Source: Sva-07 sp041686315 (lineage in GTDB: Bacteria > Actinomycetota > Acidimicrobiia > Acidimicrobiales > Ilumatobacteraceae). From it: a DNA stretch of 11,008 nucleotides. The stretch spans positions 1 to 11,008 of the forward strand of contig JAWLEC010000106.1 in assembly GCA_041686315.1 (NCBI GenBank). The letters are read 5' to 3'. Positions 7,329 through 11,008 of the stretch are shown here, in pieces (the first letter of the stretch is position 1; each line of letters opens with the position of its first letter). A program made the translations under genes and the position numbers. The notes under the pieces are model-generated. The model did no database searches. It was given only the letters and a program-made list of their open reading frames with translations, and had not been told where the DNA came from.

Positions 7329-7350
7329 AGCGCCGACGACAGTCGGCGCT
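7329..7350. promoter_or_regulatory. Perfect 9-bp inverted repeat, candidate operator between moxR and the ROK gene
   Basis: AGCGCCGAC (7329-7337), a 4-nt spacer GACA, then GTCGGCGCT (7342-7350). The arms are exact reverse complements. It lies between the two divergent -10 boxes (7313-7318 and 7350-7355), where a dimeric regulator could control both directions. It precedes both predicted transcription starts, so an RNA hairpin role is unlikely. No regulator gene adjoins it other than the ROK-fold protein, which has no visible DNA-binding domain. Confidence 0.5.
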
Positions 7351-7355
7351 ACGTT
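7350..7355 (+). promoter_or_regulatory. -10 box (TACGTT) of the ROK-fold gene
   Basis: TACGTT ends 8 nt before the GTG at 7364, close to leaderless spacing. Its first T is also the last base of the palindrome, so a protein bound there would compete with RNA polymerase. Confidence 0.42.
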
Positions 7356-7363
7356 CGTTCGCG

Positions 7364-8272
7364 GTGAGTTTCTCGAACCCCGTCCGTCCCGGTGCTGATG
7401 TGGATGCGTCCGGTCACGGCGAGCCGGTGCTGGCGGTCGTGGTCGACAGCAGCCGGCTCGCAGCGGGAATCGTCGACGCCCACGGCGACGTGCTGGTGCG
7501 CGACCGGGTGAGCACGCCCGCTCGCGACGTGTGGCGGTCCCTGGAAGCGCTGGTGGGGCGGGTGCTCGCTGCCCGTCCGCCCGAGGTGGCGCCGCCGGTG
7601 GCGCTGGGTGCGAGCTGCGTCGGGCCGATCGACACGGCTGCCGGTTCGGCCTCGCCCGTCGGGGTCGGCGCCTGGGCGGCGTTCCCGCTGCGCCAGCGCC
7701 TCGAGGCACTGACCGGGCTCCGGGTCGTGCTCGACACGGCCGGTGCCGCAGCCTGCGACGGTGAGCGCTGGCTCGGTGACGCCGTCGACGTGCCGAGCCA
7801 TCTGCGCCTCCTCCTCGACCAGACCGTGGAGTCGGCGTGCGTGATCGGTGGTCGGCGGCTGCGCGGTGCACACGGCAACGCCGGGTCACTGGCCCACGTG
7901 ACGGTGGAGCCCCATGGGCTGCGGTGCCCGTGCGGCGCCGACGGATGCCTGCAGGCCTACGCGTCGTCGACGGCGATCGAGGCCGAGATCAACCGTCCGC
8001 TGCGCCGGGCGACCCCGTCGATCGTCGGACGCACCGGCATCATGGTCGGCCGGGCCGTTGCCTCCGCAGCCGCGGCGTTCGACGTCACCACCGTGTTCGT
8101 CTCCGGCGTGGTGGTCGACACCTTCGGTGACGATCTGCTCGACGCGGCACGCCACGAGCTGAGCGTGCGCAGCCATCTGGGCCACCTCGCCGGGCTCGAG
8201 ATCCGGGAGGCCTCGGGGTTCGTGCAACCGCTGGCCGGCGCAGCCGCCCTGGCGTTGGCTACCGTCCGGTAA
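7364..8272 (+). CDS. ROK-fold protein with degraded kinase motifs (probable pseudokinase)
   Basis: ROK proteins are sugar kinases or sugar-responsive repressors. This 302-aa protein keeps the fold markers and the ROK zinc site, LAH (H178) plus CPCGADGC (C188, C190, C195). Key kinase residues differ. The N-terminal phosphate-binding DxGGTK is VVDSSR (26-31). The ENDAN motif reads LDTAG, with T125 where the catalytic Asp normally stands. The sugar-binding Glu of GEIGH is S175, and the Glu of GCLE is Q197. There is no N-terminal helix-turn-helix, so it is not a NagC/Mlc-type repressor. GTG 7364 is chosen from the -10 box at 7350; the open frame further upstream runs through the promoter region and antisense to moxR. 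It is divergent from moxR and 24 bp before the acyl-CoA dehydrogenase gene. The role is unknown; a zinc-stabilised binding protein is one option. Confidence 0.85.
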   Translation: MSFSNPVRPGADVDASGHGEPVLAVVVDSSRLAAGIVDAHGDVLVRDRVSTPARDVWRSLEALVGRVLAARPPEVAPPVALGASCVGPIDTAAGSASPVGVGAWAAFPLRQRLEALTGLRVVLDTAGAAACDGERWLGDAVDVPSHLRLLLDQTVESACVIGGRRLRGAHGNAGSLAHVTVEPHGLRCPCGADGCLQAYASSTAIEAEINRPLRRATPSIVGRTGIMVGRAVASAAAAFDVTTVFVSGVVVDTFGDDLLDAARHELSVRSHLGHLAGLEIREASGFVQPLAGAAALALATVR

Positions 8273-8283
8273 CCCCACTGCAG

Positions 8284-8289
8284 TAGGCT
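8284..8289 (+). promoter_or_regulatory. -10 box (TAGGCT) of the acyl-CoA dehydrogenase operon, leaderless
   Basis: TAGGCT is followed by 7 nt (GTGCGGT) and ATG at 8297. No good -35 is visible at 16-18 bp. It gives the acyl-CoA dehydrogenase unit a start separate from the ROK gene, although read-through across the 24-bp gap is also possible. Confidence 0.52.
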
Positions 8290-8296
8290 GTGCGGT

Positions 8297-9514
8297 ATGC
8301 AGCCGACGTACACCGCCGACGCCGAGGCCTACCGCGAGAAGGTCCAGGCGTTCCTCGCCGAGAAGCTCCCGTCCAACTGGAAGGGCATGGGTGCGCTCGA
8401 GGGTGACGAACTCGACCGGTTCGTCACCGAGTGGCGCAAGGTGCTCTACGAAGCCGACTATCTCGCTCCCGGCTGGCCGACGGAGTACGGCGGCGCCGGG
8501 CTCTCGGCCACCGAGCAGGTCATCCTGGCCGAGGAGTTCGCCCGCGCCGGCGTTCCGACGGGCGGACCCAACGACGTGTTCGGCATCCAGATGCTCGGCA
8601 ACACCCTGCTGATGTGGGGCACCGACGAGCAGAAGGCGCACTACCTGCCCCGCATCCTGTCGGGTGAGGACACCTGGTGCCAGGGCTACTCCGAACCCGA
8701 TGCCGGCTCCGACCTCGGCAACGTCGGGCTCCGAGCCGAACTCGACGGCGACGAGTGGGTGCTCAACGGACAGAAGATCTGGACGTCGGCCGGGCATCTC
8801 GCCGACCACATCTTCACGCTCGCCCGCACCGATCCCGATGCGCCCAAGCACAAGGGGATCTCGTTCCTCCTCGTGCCGATGGACCAACCGGGCATCGAGG
8901 TGCGCCCGATCAAGATGATCTCCGGCGACAGCGAGTTCAACGAGGTGTTCTACACCGATGCCCGCTGCCCCAAGGAGAACGTGGTCGGTGGCGTCAACAA
9001 CGGCTGGGGCGTGGCGATGTCGCTCCTCGGGTTCGAACGCGGCGAGGCTGCCGCCACCGGCCCGATCCGTTACCAGGCCGAACTCGACCGCCTGATCGAG
9101 CTGGCCCGGGCGAAGGGCGTCGCCGACGACCCGGTGATCCGCCAGAAGCTCGCGTGGTGCCACTCCAAGGTGCAGATCATGAAGTTCCTGGGCCAGCGCA
9201 CGCTCACCCAGTTCCTGGCCGGCCACCACCCCGGGCCCGACGGCGCCATCTCCAAGCTGTACTGGAGCGAGTACCACCGGGTGGTCACCGAACTCGGCGT
9301 CGACATCCTCGGTGCCGACGCCCTCTACCACGAGGGCCGGCCGCCGTCGTCGGCGTTCCAGACCGACGACCCCGGCGCCGCCAACTCCTCGGCATCGTGG
9401 GTCGGCACGTTCCTCAACGCCCGGGCGGGCACGATCTACGCCGGATCGTCGCAGATCCAGCGCAACATCATCGGTGAGATGATCCTCGGCCTGCCCAAGG
9501 AGCCCCGGGTCTGA
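8297..9514 (+). CDS. Acyl-CoA dehydrogenase family protein
   Basis: A flavoenzyme that alpha,beta-desaturates an acyl-CoA. Its 405 aa are normal for the family. The N-terminal helical domain includes WPTEYGGAGLSATEQVIL. The flavin/substrate signature is CQGYSEPDAGSDLGNVGLRA, followed by NGQKIWTSAGHLADH in the middle beta domain. The C-terminus ends in GTIYAGSSQIQRNIIGEMILGLPK. Where medium-chain enzymes carry the catalytic Glu (YEGT), this one has YAGS (Y381-S384), so the base must come from elsewhere. E247 in GFERGE is the candidate, as in the FadE26-like group of actinobacterial enzymes. The sequence resembles steroid/branched or aromatic acyl-CoA dehydrogenases of actinobacteria more than short-chain ones, but the substrate cannot be named. 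It is first in a likely four-gene unit with the small Trp-rich protein, the HNH endonuclease and the ligase-like gene. Confidence 0.95.
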   Translation: MQPTYTADAEAYREKVQAFLAEKLPSNWKGMGALEGDELDRFVTEWRKVLYEADYLAPGWPTEYGGAGLSATEQVILAEEFARAGVPTGGPNDVFGIQMLGNTLLMWGTDEQKAHYLPRILSGEDTWCQGYSEPDAGSDLGNVGLRAELDGDEWVLNGQKIWTSAGHLADHIFTLARTDPDAPKHKGISFLLVPMDQPGIEVRPIKMISGDSEFNEVFYTDARCPKENVVGGVNNGWGVAMSLLGFERGEAAATGPIRYQAELDRLIELARAKGVADDPVIRQKLAWCHSKVQIMKFLGQRTLTQFLAGHHPGPDGAISKLYWSEYHRVVTELGVDILGADALYHEGRPPSSAFQTDDPGAANSSASWVGTFLNARAGTIYAGSSQIQRNIIGEMILGLPKEPRV

Positions 9515-9519
9515 CCCAC

Positions 9520-9762
9520 ATGATCCGCTCGGCGCTGGCGATCGGGGCGCACCCGTCGCTGTGGCCGACCGCGCTGCGACAGCTCGGCCGCCTGGTGCCC
9601 TCACGGTGGTGGCGGCGGGCCCCGTTCCTGCCGTGGCCGTCGAAGGACTATCTCGAGTTCCGGCTGCTCACGCAGTACGGCGACATCCGGCACCCCATCG
9701 ACCCCGCGGATGTGCTGAACTACCTGCGATGGTGCCGAGACTGGGAGCGGTACGACGCCTGA
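9520..9762 (+). CDS. Small Trp-rich protein, function unknown
   Basis: An 80-residue basic protein that I cannot assign to a named family. It holds six tryptophans (W15, W30, W31, W39, W71, W75), several prolines and Arg clusters. The segments RLVPSRWWRRAPFLPWP and DYLEFRLLTQYGD are followed by a C-terminal DPADVLNYLRWCRDW helix. There is no signal peptide or clear membrane helix. The pattern of aromatic and charged residues looks like a real conserved protein rather than a chance frame, and codon GC bias agrees. ATG 9520 is 5 bp after the acyl-CoA dehydrogenase stop, and its own stop is 13 bp before the HNH gene. The nearest Shine-Dalgarno-like AAGGAG (9497-9502) is 17 nt upstream, rather far, so translation may depend on coupling. 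Confidence 0.75.
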   Translation: MIRSALAIGAHPSLWPTALRQLGRLVPSRWWRRAPFLPWPSKDYLEFRLLTQYGDIRHPIDPADVLNYLRWCRDWERYDA

Positions 9763-9775
9763 CGGCGGGGCCGGC

Positions 9776-10273
9776 ATGAACGGTGCACTCGTGCTCAATG
9801 CCAGCTTCGAGCCGCTGAGCATCGTGTCGCCGCAGCGTGCCACGTGTCTGGTGCTCGCCGACAAGGCCGACCTGCTCGCCGACGACGGCAGGGTCATCCG
9901 TTCCGAGCGGGTCACCCTGCCGAGCCCGTCCGTGATCCGGCTGCGCTACATGGTGAAGGTTCCCTACGTGCGCCGGGCCGCGCTGTCGCGCCGCGCGATC
10001 TTCGCCCGCGACGATCATCGTTGCCAGTACTGCGGTGACCGCGCCGACTCGATCGACCACGTGATACCCCGGTCGAAGGGCGGGCCGCACTCCTGGGAGA
10101 ACGTGGCCGCGGCCTGTCGGCCGTGCAACCTCGGCAAGCGCGACCGCACACCCGACGAGGCGGGGATGCGTCTGGCCCGGCCGTGCCGCGCCCCGCGCTC
10201 GACGGCGTGGGTCGTCGTGTCGGTCACCGGGGTGCCCGACGCGTGGCGGCCCTACCTGCCGATGGCGTCCTGA
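9776..10273 (+). CDS. HNH endonuclease
   Basis: A 165-aa protein with a complete HNH (His-Me finger) nuclease core. Zinc ligands C83/C86 lie in CQYCG, the catalytic pair D94-H95 in SIDHVIPRSKGG, N109 in SWENV, and the second zinc pair C114/C117 followed by N118 in ACRPCNLGKRDRTP. The N-terminal region (ALVLNASFEPLSIVSPQRA, then RYMVKVPYVRRAALSRRAIFARDDHRC) is the form common in a stand-alone HNH family of actinobacteria and other bacteria. There is no recognition domain, methylase partner, phage terminase or intein context, so restriction, packaging or homing roles are not supported. It probably acts in DNA processing or repair, but the target is unknown. It sits 13 bp after the Trp-rich gene and 12 bp before the ligase-like gene, with which it shares a reading frame. 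Confidence 0.92.
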   Translation: MNGALVLNASFEPLSIVSPQRATCLVLADKADLLADDGRVIRSERVTLPSPSVIRLRYMVKVPYVRRAALSRRAIFARDDHRCQYCGDRADSIDHVIPRSKGGPHSWENVAAACRPCNLGKRDRTPDEAGMRLARPCRAPRSTAWVVVSVTGVPDAWRPYLPMAS

Positions 10274-10285
10274 CGGGTCGCTGCG

Positions 10286-10960
10286 TTGCCGTCCGCACTG
10301 CGCCGTTCGCGAGCGACCGCCGCCGAATTCCACGCCGCCGACCTGCTCGCCGGCGTGACGCCGGGCGGTGCCGCGGCGGTGTGGGAGCACGAGGTGACCG
10401 CACCGGCACTGGTGCTCGGCTCGACGCAGGCCGACGACGTCGCCGACCGTGCGGCGTGCCGGACGCAGGGAATCGAGGTGGTGCGCCGGCGCAGCGGCGG
10501 GGGAGCAGTGCTGCTCGTGCCGGGTGGTGTGACCTGGGTCGACGTGATCCTGCCGGCCGGCGGCGCCGGATGGTCCGACGACGTCCACCGGCCGATGGTG
10601 TGGCTCGGAGAGCATCTCGCCGAGGTGCTGCGGACGGTGACCGGTGACGACGACGTGGCGGTGCACAGCGGGGCGATGGTGACCACCGGGTGGTCGCGCG
10701 CGGTGTGCTTCGACGGTCTGGGTGCGGGTGAGGTGGTGCTCGGCGGGGCCAAGCTCGTGGGGATCAGCCAGCGCCGCACCCGTGCCGGTGCGCGCCTGCA
10801 GTGCTGCTGGTACTCGAGCCACGACCCGGCGATGCTGCCGGGTCTGCTGGCGGCGGCTCACCGCCCGCCGGTGGAGGCGCTCGGCCCGGTGGCAACGCTG
10901 CCGGCCGACGTCTCCGCCGAGGTGCCGGCCCGCCTCGCCGCCCGTCTCGCCGGCCACTGA
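10286..10960 (+). CDS. Lipoate-protein-ligase-like (LplA/LipM/BPL fold) protein
   Basis: A 224-aa protein of the biotin/lipoate ligase (BPL_LplA_LipB) superfamily, which transfers lipoyl, octanoyl or biotinyl groups to carrier domains. The signature VVRRRSGGGAV (R67-A74) is the acyl-adenylate loop. GGAKLVGISQRR carries K156, the invariant lysine. The QCCWYSS segment fits the strand following it. There is no LplA-type C-terminal accessory domain, so it is either a LipM/LipL-like transferase or a divergent paralogue; the substrate is undecided. The start is problematic: between the in-frame HNH stop (TGA 10271-10273) and the conserved ATAAEFHAADLL helix the best initiation codon is TTG 10286. 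The next GTG (10355) falls after that helix. Translation is probably coupled to the HNH gene. Confidence 0.87.
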   Translation: MPSALRRSRATAAEFHAADLLAGVTPGGAAAVWEHEVTAPALVLGSTQADDVADRAACRTQGIEVVRRRSGGGAVLLVPGGVTWVDVILPAGGAGWSDDVHRPMVWLGEHLAEVLRTVTGDDDVAVHSGAMVTTGWSRAVCFDGLGAGEVVLGGAKLVGISQRRTRAGARLQCCWYSSHDPAMLPGLLAAAHRPPVEALGPVATLPADVSAEVPARLAARLAGH

Positions 10961-11008
10961 CCCGCGCTTCGATCCCTGCGGTCGCCCGTCCGGTGGGCCT
11001 CGTGAGCC
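10961..11008. other. Right-edge sequence with no recognised feature
   Basis: The 48 bases after the ligase-like stop codon show no hairpin with a T-tract and no complete gene. The last bases contain a possible GTG (11002), but its frame runs off the window and no -10 box precedes it. Confidence 0.5.

Noticed and set aside
7034..7363. N-terminal extension of the ROK-fold gene
   Set aside because: It runs antisense to moxR and through the divergent promoter region; GTG 7364 has a -10 box at suitable spacing and directly precedes the fold's first strand.
7886..9604. 572-codon minus-strand open frame across the acyl-CoA dehydrogenase gene
   Set aside because: It is antisense to a gene with clear family motifs; its length is explained by scarcity of stop codons at high GC, and the product shows no recognisable domain.
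9776..10273. HNH endonuclease as part of a defence, homing or phage system
   Set aside because: No methylase, helicase, terminase, integrase, intein or repeat lies near it, and GC content matches the neighbours; it looks like a stand-alone chromosomal HNH protein.
9668..10957. 429-codon minus-strand open frame opposite the HNH and ligase-like genes
   Set aside because: Antisense shadow; the product is rich in His, Arg and Gly with no domain, while both plus-strand genes have intact catalytic motifs.
1..11008. CRISPR array, tRNA/rRNA genes, insertion sequence ends or attachment sites
   Set aside because: Reading both strands I found no regularly spaced repeats, cloverleaf candidates, transposase motifs or long terminal inverted repeats.

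Overview
The window is high-GC DNA from an actinobacterium. Three things point there: strong G/C bias at third codon positions, GTG/TTG starts, and a small DUF3040 membrane protein beside a DinB-type polymerase. The overall gene set fits the class Acidimicrobiia (an Ilumatobacter-like relative), but that placement is an inference. Nearly all of the window is coding. I see no tRNA, rRNA, CRISPR array, insertion sequence or phage gene, so this reads as ordinary chromosomal backbone rather than an accessory island.

Left part (1-1208): on the minus strand, a two-helix membrane protein of unknown function is followed by an inositol-monophosphatase-family enzyme, which runs off the left edge just short of its C-terminus. 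Divergently, on the plus strand, come dinB (DNA polymerase IV, 1209-2483) and a DUF3040 membrane protein (2515-2844) with its own promoter. A perfect inverted repeat at 2840-2870 sits over the convergent stop codons of the DUF3040 gene and the next operon.

Middle (2866-7305, minus strand): a tight three-gene operon, moxR (AAA+ ATPase) - DUF58 protein - TgpA-like transmembrane transglutaminase. The gaps are 13 bp and then a 4-bp GTGA overlap. This is a widespread membrane-associated set: a MoxR ATPase is thought to act on a DUF58 partner, and the transglutaminase has an outward-facing papain-like domain.

Right part (7364-10960, plus strand): a ROK-fold protein whose kinase residues are degraded, an acyl-CoA dehydrogenase, a small Trp-rich conserved-looking protein, an HNH endonuclease and a lipoate-protein-ligase-like protein. 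The last four are closely packed (5, 13 and 12 bp gaps) and probably co-transcribed.

The most striking non-coding signal is promoter architecture. Six transcription units have a -10-like hexamer (mostly TANNNT) ending 6-8 nt before the start codon, which predicts leaderless mRNAs. It also fixes several start codons. The 58-bp moxR/ROK intergenic region carries a perfect 9-bp inverted repeat between the two divergent -10 boxes, a good operator candidate. I found no clear evidence of a wholly new multi-gene system; the best leads are the ROK pseudokinase, this operator, and the in-frame HNH/ligase pair.
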